Source: Macrotrachela quadricornifera
Taxonomy: Eukaryota; Rotifera; Eurotatoria; Philodinida; Philodinidae
Length of the DNA: 64,000 nt
NCBI GenBank assembly: GCA_022393335.1
Contig: JAJEKB010021159.1
Span: 847,069-911,068 of the forward strand
Reading direction: 5' to 3'
Below the pieces are notes generated by a model that did no database searches, was not told where the DNA came from, and saw only the letters and a list, made by a program, of their open reading frames with translations. Position 1 is the first letter of the stretch. Each line of letters starts with the position of its first letter. Made by a program: the position numbers and the translations under genes. This document shows positions 47,640-58,663 of this stretch, piece after piece.

Positions 47640-47743
47640 CCCAGGTCGACGAATACAGAGACAGATAATATGGCAGAATACGGTAGTATACGGTCGTATT
47701 TCTCTGCGCACGATCGTTTACGACTAGGCTGTTTCGACCTGGG
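47640..47743. mobile_element. 104-bp MITE with CCCAGGTCGA ends
   Basis: CCCAGGTCGA on the left, TCGACCTGGG on the right. The interior holds TACGGTCGTA motifs. Related single ends occur near 45662-45790 and 47882-48056, both followed inward by AAGATCATRYAAGATC-like sequence. No target duplication was resolved. Confidence 0.55.
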
Positions 47744-48416
47744 CATTCATATTTGATAATCTATTTCATTATACCATTTCTATAAAGCAAAGTATACTTA
47801 TTAGGAAAAAAGCTGTTCTTTTAAAAACTCGACTAGAGATCATAAGGTGCAAAAGTATCACCCACACAACGCATTTATTGGTTCTATGAACCTCCATGAA
47901 TATCACAAGATCATACAAGAATCGTATAGTACGATTTGATCGGACGATCAGGCTTTATGACGATCTTATATGATCACACAAGATTTTATAGTACGATCGC
48001 GTATGATCTTGTAATATCATATAAGATCTTATTATCTGATTATTCGACCTGGGCATCGTTCTCTTTTTTTGTTCACATCATTGATGTTCATCCCATGCGA
48101 AGCCCGTTTTCATTGCTATAAGCATTTTCTGTCTGAACAATGTTCTGTTATAATTCTTGCTTAGAAAAATAAATGATACAAAAGCCATTTTGATTTATGA
48201 GAGATAAATGAAGATATGATTAAAAATCTTCATTTGAATGTGAACCAATTTAGTCAAATATTTCCCTAAAATCAATTAGTACTAGTAAGAAACATCGCTG
48301 ATTATTATACTTTTGCTAAACGATGGCAAAAAAAAGAGAACCGCATTAATAATAGAACAAATAAAACATTATTTCACGAGCTTCCATTACAATAATATTG
48401 ACTGAATACGAGCATC

Positions 48417-48424
48417 TATAAATA
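48417..48424 (+). promoter_or_regulatory. TATA box of the Ly6-like gene
   Basis: TATAAATA, 54 nt upstream of the start codon, leaving room for a 20-30-nt leader. Confidence 0.5.
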
Positions 48425-48477
48425 TGCTCGATTCACTGCCGATACAGCTCTTTTTGAGTATACACACGGTAATAGAC

Positions 48478-48982
48478 ATGCATAAACTACTATTCGTCAC
48501 TCTTCTACTCATCATTGGCAAGTCAATTATGCTGATTTCTTGTAATTGTGTGAACATTTATTGAATTTCAGGTGTATGCCATACAACAGCTATTCAATGC
48601 TACGTCTGTGATCGCACCTCGAGCTGTAACGATCCGTTCAACAAAGATGCCAGTGGTGTGAGAAAGATGACATCACCAAATGGGTGGTGTTGGGTGAGAC
48701 TTAACATCTTATCTTGAGAATCAGCACTGATTTCAAATATACTTTCTTTAGAAAGCCAAAGGAGAAGATAGTGGTCAACAAGCAGTGATTCGAGATGGTG
48801 CTACTATTTTCGGAGGTCAGCCAATGCAGTGCGTTGAGAAAAAGTGCTATGAAGGAACGATTGATAGCGTAAAATTTAGTGTGTGTTGCTGCAACGAAGA
48901 GTTATGCAACAGCGCAAATAAATCACAGTTGATTGGTTTGCTCCTTCTTCTTTCCATACTTGTTGCTATTATTCGACATTAA
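48478..48982 (+). CDS. Ly6/uPAR-like GPI-anchored three-finger protein
   Basis: Exons 48478-48517, 48572-48693 and 48752-48982 give 130 residues. The first intron uses a GC-AG border (GCAAGT donor); only this choice keeps the frame. A short hydrophobic leader (LLFVTLLLII) is followed by IQCYVCD, further Cys residues, and the hallmark CCCNEELCN. A hydrophobic tail (LIGLLLLLSILVAII) is typical of GPI attachment. Cys spacing fits the three-finger Ly6/uPAR fold, found in secreted or membrane-anchored modulators of receptors and channels. A TATA box lies upstream and AATAAA 62 nt past the stop. It is intact; partner unknown. Confidence 0.82.
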
Positions 48983-49043
48983 CTTGTAACAAGCATATTA
49001 TCTTTTTCAATTAAACTGCACAGCTTCTATATTTTCTTTTTCA

Positions 49044-49049
49044 AATAAA
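49044..49049 (+). promoter_or_regulatory. Poly(A) signal of the Ly6-like gene
   Basis: An AATAAA hexamer 62 nt downstream of the stop codon. Confidence 0.5.
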
Positions 49050-51088
49050 CTTTTGTAAGTCTCTCTGAGAAAACTTTGATTACAAACAGTAACAAAATAA
49101 ATTCGAACCATATGATTCAGAATTCATATATCAATTCTTTCTCAAATGTATGTACGGTGTCCGTACTCAAAATATAGATATATTATTTTATATTTTGAAT
49201 CGCATAAGTCTAAACAATTTTTGAACCTATTGAATTTGAAATACTTTCAATTCGGATGTTTAGTATTCCCTTCACACTCTCATCTTCACCTCATTAGAAT
49301 TCATCGAATCCAAGAAATTTTGGACCCGGATATGGCTGATGAAAACCACCTGGGACTCGAACCCAAATTTGAACTTGATTATTTTAAGTCTTCTAGGAAT
49401 ATTTCATCCATGGTCACAAGAACTTCAAATGTTCTTCGATCCTTACGCAAAAAATAAGCTCTTTAGGTTGCACAGTGATGAATATAGTTAGTTTTATTAA
49501 GTGATACTGACGTTTCAAATACTCTGTATTATAGTCGATCGAATCCAAGAATGTTCTCAATAGAGACTCATATTCGAACCCGGCAAACTTGAATTTTTCA
49601 GACCTAGACCTAGCCCCTATCCTAGTCCTAGCGAGCATGGGTACGGGTTCGAGTCCGAATGGATTCGATGGGCTCTAACTCTCACTGACATTCTTATCTC
49701 ACGCACCATATTTATATTCTTTTATTTATCAGAGAATGATTTTAATTTTGACTGCATTTCAATTTTGCTCGTAACACGTTCATATCTATGTCTGATTGAC
49801 GTGTAAACGTATCGCTCATAGTGTGTGCAATCACAAGGGGGCTCATGATCTAATTGGATTTCAGTTGTCAATAGTAAAACTATTCTTCACCATTTCCCAA
49901 GCTATTATTCTATAAAAAAAACAACTCTTTTGTTTCTTCCATTTAATTTTCTAAATCTTAGGCACAACTTTTATACCCAACATTTTTACATAGTCTTACC
50001 TGAAAAAGTTGAACGAATTTTTTCTGCCGTTTGCTGTATGAGATCTCTATTTGTCAAGATTAGAATGGAAACGACTAGCAATAGTGATACTATTGGCAAG
50101 AAAAGAACCTCATGCTCAGTGTATTAGAGAAAGATTCAATTAGTAAGCGGTTGAATGGCGATCAAAACCAAGAAGGTCAGAAAATAATCCAGAGTCGAAA
50201 TAGCGCGAAAGCATATTTTCTAATTCGTAGGGTAAATGCAATGCGTAGTTCCTTTATATCTCGGTTGAATACATGATTAGCAAGTTGTGTATGCATATAA
50301 TGCGATTCATGATTAACAAAAAAAATCGTTTATGGGCTTGTCCACGTAACGCGACACTTCAGACATTAAGTATTTTTTTCAAAACTTGAGGGAAATATAT
50401 ATGCCACGTTGTAGAGAATATTCAAAAGTGTTAGAAAATGTATTTTACTAGTCAAAAAATTATTTTTGTGAGTCGTTTTAAATGTACACTCCAAACACTA
50501 CTTGTAGTATTATCTATAACAATTTTTCCTGTACTATTTCGAAATTAGCCGTACATCGCAATATCTGACTATGAACTCCGGCCATCAAATATTTTTTAAC
50601 ACTATCAATTACACTCTATCTTTTGGTAAAACAATGAACTTTCTCCCCTGTACTCTTACTGAGATATTACTGAAACAATACTTGATTAATGGTTCTGTAA
50701 CAGCGTTACGAAAAAGACTATATTTTAAAATTTTAACAACCCACTTTGAGAATATTCATAAACAAACTAGTGAGCTATCACTAACTTTTCGCGGCGGTTT
50801 TAATGCACTAATTTGTTTCTCAAAAATATTTCATATTAAAATAGATAAATGTAACGCTGTTACGAAAACTTGATTATCGGTACTATGCGGAACTCATGGG
50901 GTTCAGCATGAATTTCAATATTGTAAGTGTCAGATAGCAACAATATGGAGTCTTGATATGATTTGCAGTTTTTGCGTTACTTGTCTAGCGGCAAATCTCT
51001 CGAACAAACCCAGTTTTTATTTCTTTCTTAATGTTCTGGTTATCATAAACGTTAACTATAGGAAAGTCGTATATATACAGATCTGAAT
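49050..51088. other. Intergenic, no supported gene
   Basis: Open frames at 49146-49457 and 50571-50873 have no motif. The latter overlaps the GTAACGCTGTTAC-type palindromes described separately. Confidence 0.35.
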
Positions 51089-52321
51089 GAAAGGAGTTGG
51101 TGCCTATACTCCCTGATAAGTTTTTTTCGATTGGTTATTTTTTGATTGAGGATCGTGCGAAGATATTAGATCACTAAATGAGACGTTGAACTTTTTTGAT
51201 ATTAGTAAAAATATCCAATACTTTATAGGGAAGGGGAACCATTTTCATAGAAAATACTAAAAAATAGGTGGTATTTTAAGATTTTGATTATCAAAAGTCG
51301 ATTTTTATGAAAAATAAATGTCATATTCGGAATCAGCATGGAAAAATACACTAGAAACCCTAGTTTTCATCGTAAAAGTTTTCCATCAAAACTTTGATGC
51401 CTACCCCCCACAGCCTTCTTATTCATAAAACTTTAACCCGTCCCCCCTCCCCCTACGCGTCAAAATTTTGATGGAAAACTTTTACGATGAAAACTAGGGT
51501 TTCTGGTGTATTTTTTCATGCTGATTCCGAATATGACATTTATTTTTCATAAAAATCGACTTTTGATAATCAAAATCTCAAAATACCACCTATTTTTTAG
51601 TATTTTCTACGAAAATGGTTCCCCTTCTCTATAAAGTATTGGATATTTTTACTAATATCAAAAAAGTTCAACGTTTCATTTAGTGATCTAATATCTTCGC
51701 ACGATCCTCAATCAAAAAATAACTAAACGAAAATAAAATTCGCCGGAGGAGGGGGGGATGATGGGATATAGTTCATGGAAAAAGCGCCAACTCCTTTCGA
51801 AACTTGACTAATAGCTAATAGGTCCGTGTAGACGCCAACGTGATCTTTGGCGTTGAAAATGAATAGAAACATCTGTTAGAACATTATAACAACCGATTCG
51901 GATCGAGTTTACCCCAACTAAAGAAAATATCATGATTTACGAAAAAAAATGTAACAGCGTTACGTTTGTTTTTTTACTTTTTTAGGAGATTGAAAACAGT
52001 TAGAAGAAAATTTTTTCCATCGTTAGAAAGCTCGTTTAGTGTTCTACAAAATATACTCTGCGATGATCCCATTTGCATAGCAACTTTCGCAGGAAATTTC
52101 AGATGATGTGAGAACACTCCAAGCTTAGGGTCTCTTTTTGTAACACCGTTACGCGATAGTAAATCATCTTTAAAAGTTTGAATTTTCAACCGAAAGTTCT
52201 CATTTTTATACCGTAAATAGAGGATGACGAGCTGCATCGATTAACGTTTGAACGAATCTTTTGGCTTTTAAAACGGTCGAAATAATTAGAAAAAGGTTTG
52301 TCAAAAACGTAACAGCGTTAC
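50697..52321. repeat. Dispersed 13-bp palindrome GTAACAGCGTTAC
   Basis: GTAACAGCGTTAC, its complement or a one-base variant occurs at 50697-50709, 50851-50863, 51951-51963, 52140-52152 and 52309-52321. I noticed it nowhere else in the window. Two copies lie left and three right of the foldback at 51089-51798. Confidence 0.7.
51089..51798. repeat. Large near-perfect foldback (about 310-bp arms)
   Basis: GAAAGGAGTTGG at the left pairs with CCAACTCCTTTC at the right. Arms run about 51089-51395 and 51455-51798 with few mismatches, for example across CTAGAAACCCTAGTTTTCATCG and its complement. A 60-bp C-rich spacer separates them. No clear target duplication. It is probably a foldback transposon or a hairpin-RNA source. 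Confidence 0.8.
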
Positions 52322-53000
52322 GTTTGGACAAGGCGTTATACGCATGCATACACATGTCCTATTCAAGCATAATTTAAATCATGAATAGAGCCGCCGTCTA
52401 AACTTAGGGTAAGATATATAAATTATGGAAAGAGAACGAAAGAATTGAATATCTTCTTCGACTAACGAGGTCACAAGAAAATTTCTACAATCTTGTCATC
52501 AATTTTTTCTCAAATAATTTCATAAATGTTAAAAATTCATTTTAACCATGGAGTGAGAAAAATTTTTGCCTCATGGGACAGGCTAGATCTAGAAATTTGA
52601 CTGCGCAAAAATTAGACCCGATGGAGAGAGGTGATGGGGTGATATATCGCTCCATTCCCATCTGGGGCGTCAACACATGGGTACCTCCATTAACACCTCT
52701 GAATGATATCAACAGAAAAAAAGAAAGCCAAATAGTACTAAAGAAATTCTTAAACCATTTCGAACAAAAGAATACAATGAAAATAGAGGTATCATAGACA
52801 AAGCTGCTATGCATATAAAGTTTTCGGAATCCCTTCGAAAAACCACAAAATGTTGCAAGAAACTCTTATTCCAAATAATCGATCTGTCAGTACGCAATAG
52901 TTATATTTTATTCAAAAATATGAAACATCAAAACTTCCAGCTTTCCAAATTTCAATTAGAAATTATTTGAGACCTTATTTGAAAGTACGATTCCAAGAAT
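51799..53000. other. Intergenic, no supported gene
   Basis: The frames at 51974-52237 (minus) and 52573-52797 (plus) lack motifs. A GC-richer patch at 52573-52720 is of unknown nature. Confidence 0.35.
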
Positions 53001-53243
53001 TTGCATATTGCCAGACCATTGAGTGCTCATCCACTACGATTGACGGTTAAACATTTTTCGTCTTCAATTCCTTCAAATAAATGCAATCGGACTCCCCGAA
53101 GAAGATATTATGTTTACAGCAATACTGAACGATGTGCGAAGGAACGAAGTGATACGCGTTTGTCTTTTATATCGGCGACCAAAGGGTTAATAATCAGATG
53201 CATACAAGACCATAATATAACTCAATATTTACGAATTTATTAA
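53001..53243 (+). pseudogene. C-terminal fragment of a piggyBac-like transposase
   Basis: LSAHPLRLTVKHFSSSIPS...RRRYYVYSNTERCAKERSDTR resembles the HxLxxxxHFPxxIPxxxxxxxPxRRCxVCS...KRKExR lead-in to the Cys-rich tail of piggyBac-type transposases. The Cys residues that should follow are mostly missing, and the catalytic core is not visible upstream. Confidence 0.45.
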
Positions 53244-54389
53244 TTAAACCTATCTGAATCTGCATGGTAACTTCCAAATCTGATTATATTTGATCGATAA
53301 ATTAAATAAAGGAAGAGACCGTGTCTTTGTTCCATACGACACCTGATGATCGACTCCTTTAATGAGAGTCGAAATTTCAGAATAGTGGTAGTTATCTTTT
53401 AACTCAATCACGATCATGGTTTGCTTGGACTCACGCCGACTATACGGATATTTTCTATAAGGACTAATTGTCCTCGAAAGGTCGGGGACAGTTTGTCCAC
53501 CAAACGGTCCTAATTAATAATCAATCCAGTGTTGATGACGATTATCTATAAATACCATCTTCCTACCATGTGAAAATTGTAAATTAAAGTCATTTTGGTT
53601 TAATCCATACTTAAAAAATAAATCAACATGGCAATGCCCATCATACAATGGTAAGTAAGTGGCAAATGGTATTTGTTTTTGCATAAACATTTATTATAAA
53701 GACTGTGTTCACATATAGCAATCATTTCCAAAAAGTAAGTATCAGCTATGAGAACGATTGAATGAATAGAAAACAACACAAAAACGAACTCTTTTATATG
53801 TTCATTGAAACAAAAATGACCTTGCCTTACCTTCCGAAGGTAATAAACAAACGATTAACATGACACATCGTTTCTTCATCTAACACACAATGTCAGTCCG
53901 AAAACGACGAACTAAATATCAATTGAAATTAATATAATTATCGGGTGGTCCAGAATAAATGGCGGTCACAGTATTTAACTAATATTTCACTTATTTTTCT
54001 CATTGTTTATAAGTTAAACCTTTTTCAAACGATGCGTCTTTCAATTCTCTACAATCTGACCTATTGCAAATGGTTCGATTGGGATTTGTTAGTTTATTAC
54101 CGACGATAAAACAGATTGATTTAAAAACGAAAACTTTCTAACAACAAGTTTTTAATTGATACTTCCATAAGAAGTCGACCAGAAAAACACAAAATATTCA
54201 AAAAAAAATTTCTTTTATATCAGACATTTTGTAGAGGTTTTTTTACTGATTATTTTGGTAAAAAAAATTTTTGAATTCCATTGAGAAATAATCGTGTAAT
54301 AGTTAAAATGCTGAACAAGTTTGAAATGTAGTTTTTTCTGATAGGTGACTATAAAAAAATCGATTATCATATCTCAAAATGGCTACATA
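53244..54389. other. Intergenic, no supported gene
   Basis: AT-rich. I see no RNA gene or paired repeat. Confidence 0.35.
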
Positions 54390-54671
54390 CATGGTGTTTC
54401 ATAAGTTTTGACCCGCAACAAAATTCGAACTTATAGACACACTAAATAATGTGTAACCATTATGTTTATATATAAGTTTGTAGTACTCGTGATGATCTTT
54501 CAAATGGTATATAATTGAATAACATCTTGCCTTATAATAATAAAAATATAAAGAAAATAATGGAAAGATAAATTTTTCGAAATCGACAAGTAAGATATGT
54601 TATCAAAAAATGCAACAGACTCTGAACTATAAGCACACAAAATATCTGACTGCACACAAATCTTATTTAAC

Positions 54672-54869
54672 TGTTAGCGTCATAAGAGAGCCATCGAATG
54701 GGTCAAGCAGTGTCACTGATGTTATGTGACAGAACGAAGAAAAAGATGCTCTTCACGGGACTCGAACCACGTATCTCCTGCTATCCGGGCAGTCGTCTTA
54801 GCCAGTTAGACCAGAAGAGACATCTTAATCTCCGTTTAGCGTCCAAGTGATTCATCATGGACGCTAACA
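54672..54869 (-). mobile_element. 198-bp TG...CA repeat carrying a tRNA-like unit (copy 2)
   Basis: Same length as, and nearly identical to, 39476-39673 (one difference noted: GTGTCACTG for GTGTTACTG), with its own 5-bp duplication TTAAC (54667-54671 and 54870-54874). It inserted at the 3' end of the Tc1 transposase remnant. Near identity suggests recent movement. Confidence 0.8.
54747..54820 (-). tRNA. tRNA-like gene inside the 198-bp repeat (copy 2)
   Basis: Identical in every visible part to the unit at 39551-39624: A box, B box, GGA in the anticodon place, T-stem bulge and T5 terminator. Confidence 0.55.
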
Positions 54870-55166
54870 TTAACTCTCGTGTATTTGTTCTCCACCACTT
54901 TTTATCACTTCGCTAAGTCTTTTAGAAATTTCATTTGTCATAGTTTTACAACCATTGCAAGTTACTTTTTTCCATTCTTTGTTCAATCTATTTTTTAGTT
55001 GTTGAAAACTCAAAAACTGCTCTCCACGTATTTTTTCCTTCAATATGCCCCAAACATTTTCGATGGACCATGCGTCGACAAATTTTGCATCATCTTCTTG
55101 AGATGAAATTCGATCATTCAATAATTCATCATTTTTCGTTCTGCACACGGCATGCATTTTCCTCAC
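54870..55166 (-). pseudogene. Tc1/mariner transposase C-terminal remnant
   Basis: IENVWGILKEKIRGEQFLSFQQLKNRL...EWKKVTCNGCKTM...SKRLSEVIKSGGEQI is the standard end of a Tc1-type DDE transposase, normally preceded by SPDLNP (here degraded to VDAWS). The N-terminal DNA-binding part and the first two catalytic Asp are missing. The stop codon lies exactly at the border of the nested repeat. Confidence 0.75.
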
Positions 55167-55564
55167 ACACGTGGTGCGGTCATATTTTTTTATTCATTTC
55201 AGACCATTTACTGAGCATATAAGCGTAATTTAACATGTGAGTATTGGCTCGTAACGAGCTGAGATAAATGACCAAGATAACTAGTTATTGATTATACTTA
55301 CTCTATTTCCTATATAAATTTGTACCGCACTTTATGAGAAAATCTGTCAAAAAAATTACATATGTCAATTTCGAAAAATTTATCTTTCCATTATTTTGTT
55401 TATATTGTTATTATTATAAGGCAAGATGTTATTCAATTATATATCATTTGAAAGACCATCACGAGTACTACAAACTGACATATAAACATACTGGTTACAC
55501 ATTATTTTAGTGTGTTCATAAAATCGAGTTTTGTTGCGGGTCAAAACTTATGAAACACCCTGTA

Positions 55565-56234
55565 GCTATGATAGCTAAAAGTCTTGATAGCTTTACGGTA
55601 AGTAGGAAAGAGCTCAAGGAATATTTCAAAAAAAAAATTATTAAAATCGGTTAAGTAGAAGTTGAGATATAAGCATTTTAGTGTTGAAAACACAACCGTA
55701 CAATACGAGCGCAATTCACTCATATGTGACAAGTTACATGAAGAAAGTTATGAATTTAGAACATATAGAAGAATGCAGCAATTCTGCTAGTCTCTGACTG
55801 AATAATTTAAATTACTTTTCAAAAACTTCCTTTTTTTTCTTAAGGACGATGTGTGAGAGAACGAAACGAATTTCCTACTTTCTGCTTGGCACAAGATGAA
55901 ATTTCTGTTAATGGAGGATATATACTTCCATCGTCTCATCTCTCCAAGATAGATAATGTGAGCGTGATTACATTTCATACCTTTATTGTCTTGTGAAGTT
56001 AAAATAGCAGTCTGTTGATAGTGAATATAATTCTGATACGTTGTGGTCTCTATTTATGTATAAAATTTATTCTGTCAGTTGTTGTGATAAAAGCTGTTTG
56101 CATTAGTTATCGACATCATCAAAACAGTCCTCTTCACTTATACCTCTACTGTTAACACCGTTATTAGCAGAAAACGAGAGAAAGATTAGGCTTTCATTCG
56201 AATCAAGCTCAAGTAGAAAAGATGGCTGACTATA
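55565..56234. other. Intergenic, nothing recognised
   Basis: No gene or paired repeat is supported. Minus-strand frames at 55541-55732 and 55787-55978 have no motif. Confidence 0.35.
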
Positions 56235-57042
56235 CAGGGTGTGAAATATTATTATTCAAGAGGAGTAGCGCTTTAATTTCAAACAAGATAGGTAATCAAT
56301 TTTATACCAAATCAAAGCTCGTTGAAAACGGGATTTATTAATATCAAACAATAAGTGCTACCAAAACCTTTTAGCGTCGAGCTTGAGAAAGTTTTAGAAA
56401 TTCCACACTTTTTTGGGATAGAAGAATAAGACGCTGTTAATTCCAACATGAAATAAACATTTTTTTCTTGAACGTTTTCATACGGTTCGATAGAGTTCGT
56501 CGAGCTCTAAAAAAATGTATATGAAAAATTTTTTAAGTCACTTTTCTGAGAAAAGAAGGTTCAAAAAACTACTTAAAAAATCTTGAAAAATGTTAAAAAA
56601 TTCATTTTTTCCATTAGGATGAAAAACATTCGACTTTTCAATGAATTAAGGTTTTTTTTTATTTTTATAATCACAGACGCTGCGGAATATACTTACTAGA
56701 CCCAATTTTTCCGCTGCATCTGAAAACTGTACTCCGAAGCATCCCTGATTATAAAAATAATGAAAAAAACCTAATTTCATTGAAAAGTTGAATGTTTTTC
56801 ATCCCGATGAAAAAAAATGTTTATTTCATGTTGGAATTAACGACGCCTTATTCTTCTACCCTAAAAATGTGTGGAATTTCTAAAACTTTCTCAAGCTCGA
56901 CACTGAACGGCTTTGGTAGCACTTGTCGTTTAATATTAATAAATTCCGTTTTCAACGAGCTTTCATTTGATATAAAATTCATTACCTATCTTGTTTGAAA
57001 TTACAGCGCTACCACCCTTGAATAATAATATTTCGCATCTTG
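56235..57042. mobile_element. Mariner-type foldback element (808 bp)
   Basis: CAGGGTGTGAAATATTATTA on the left pairs with the right end. The inverted arms span nearly the whole element, joining near 56690-56740. TA lies at both borders (56233-56234 and 57043-57044). No transposase is present. Confidence 0.75.
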
Positions 57043-57229
57043 TAAGTGGACGCTGATAATAAAAAAAAAAGTATTGAAAAAGATAGATTCTTGGCAGTTG
57101 TCCATTGAGAGTTTCTTCATTGTATTCAAGTTATTTTTGCAAGACAGCAGATAAATATACAGAAAAATAGAGAGTTTCAAGAGGTATCACAATATATAAT
57201 CATTTTTCGAGTGTAAGGTCGTAGGGCTA

Positions 57230-57342
57230 TCTATATTCATAAAGTTGCGTGTCCGTATGGTTTTATTGGGTGAAAGGCCACTGCTTTAACATCATACGTT
57301 AAAGATAAAAACAACCGTGCAGTATGCACGGGTTCTTGCTAG
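57230..57342 (+). mobile_element. Mini-Helitron (113 bp)
   Basis: Begins TCTATATTCATAAAG directly after an A, and ends with a 7-bp hairpin (CCGTGCA-GTA-TGCACGG, 57315-57331), seven bases, then CTAG followed by T. A 5' TC, a 3' hairpin plus CTRR, and insertion between A and T are the Helitron signature. Confidence 0.7.
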
Positions 57343-58663
57343 TCTTACAAAGATGAAAAATAAAATAAAAAATAGTTTTGATGATAGTGAAAAAAATCAA
57401 GTTTGTGGAAATCCAGCCGTGAGGATGACTTTATTGCACTCAATTTATTTTGACATTTTGACAATGCATAAGTGAAAATAAAAATATGAACATACAGGAT
57501 ACTACAGGATTCCCATGATTTCAGAATTTGATATTATTCTTTAAAAATGTTTTTATGATGACAATGTATGCGAAATACAGACTGCAACTTTTACTTTCCA
57601 GCGGTATATATGTTCATATCTATTCTCTTGTTTTATTTTCTTATTTCTATTTTCTTTGATTTATTCTTGTGTAACTTTACGTGATTCTTCTTTTTCCAAT
57701 AAAATGGAACTTATGTTCACCCAAACTTATCGTTGACATCCAAGTAGCGGTTCTTTTCTTCTTCTTTTCCAAATTCCTCACCGAAAGAACAAGCAAAGAA
57801 CTCATACGTGATTCAGACGGAAGACAAAAATATGATTAGCATCTGATTCAAAACTAAATAAACAACTCGACAAAAATAAAATTTCAATGGGCAAATCTCT
57901 GAATGGAATATGCAGTTACTCATTTACCTTTCCCTTGGTTATGCAGCTGATACAAATATTCTCTTATGTCGTGCAATATTGTTTATTTTGTAATAAGAAA
58001 ATGTCGAAATAGTGCATTGTATTAGAAGTTATTGAAAAATATATGAAATTCAACTTATACTGACTGTGAAAGAAAATTGTATGCGCTTCTTTTGTAACAA
58101 TCAATTCATAATAATATTGCGCTCCAATTTTATCGACATTGCCTTATCTTATTTGTATTGATCGGACAGAAAAAAAAAGAATTTTTTTTTCATTCTTTAG
58201 TGATCTTGTTCGTCTGGTCAAAGCTTATATACGAATATATACATATAACTTTTTAATTTAATGCATAATGCCGAACTCATATAATTCGATTGGGGACAGA
58301 CTGAAAAATAGTAATATTGTAAACTATAGACAAAATATGTCAATTTCAAGGTATATTGGAGAATGTATTTAATGTGAGATAGACTGCAACTTCTCGATTG
58401 AATACTCAATGACTAGAATATTTCATAGTAGTTAAGCCTGCGTGTATCGATTGTTCATGGATTCTATCATTTGTTTACTAGTAACAAAGATTTATTTAAA
58501 TTAAAGATCTTTGGCAAAAACAAGTCGAAAATACTGAAAAATGAAACAATTACATGCATCAGTCTTTTGTCTGCATAGTAATTATGCTTTCAACAAAAAA
58601 CATCATATTTTACGTTTCACATCACAAGCAATATATCATCATCATTTCTCTCATAAAAACGCT
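57343..58663. other. Intergenic, no supported gene
   Basis: AT-rich; nothing recognised apart from a pyrimidine-rich patch near 57620-57780. Confidence 0.35.

Larger units (their letters stand above)
44706..48416. other. Gene-poor stretch with small MITEs
   Basis: No supported coding gene. Open frames at 46729-47004 and 47178-47408 lack motifs. It contains a hAT MITE (46375-46534), a 104-bp CCCAGGTCGA element (47640-47743) and single ends of the latter family near 45662 and 48055. Confidence 0.45.
54390..55562. mobile_element. Degenerate Tc1/mariner element with about 220-bp inverted ends
   Basis: The left end CATGGTGTTTCATAAG and the right end (read inward CAGGGTGTTTCATAAG) are flanked by TA at 54388-54389 and 55563-55564. 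The inverted arms extend to about 54610 and from about 55340. A minus-strand transposase remnant lies inside, and a 198-bp TG...CA repeat is nested at its 3' border. Confidence 0.82.

Noticed and set aside
50571..50873. 100-codon open frame
   Set aside because: No motif, and it spans two copies of the GTAACAGCGTTAC palindrome; probably repeat-derived.
52573..52797. GC-richer open frame with WGVNTWVPP
   Set aside because: A frame also exists on the opposite strand and no family is recognisable; evidence too thin for a gene call.
56792..56998. 68-codon open frame
   Set aside because: Lies entirely in one arm of a mariner-type foldback.
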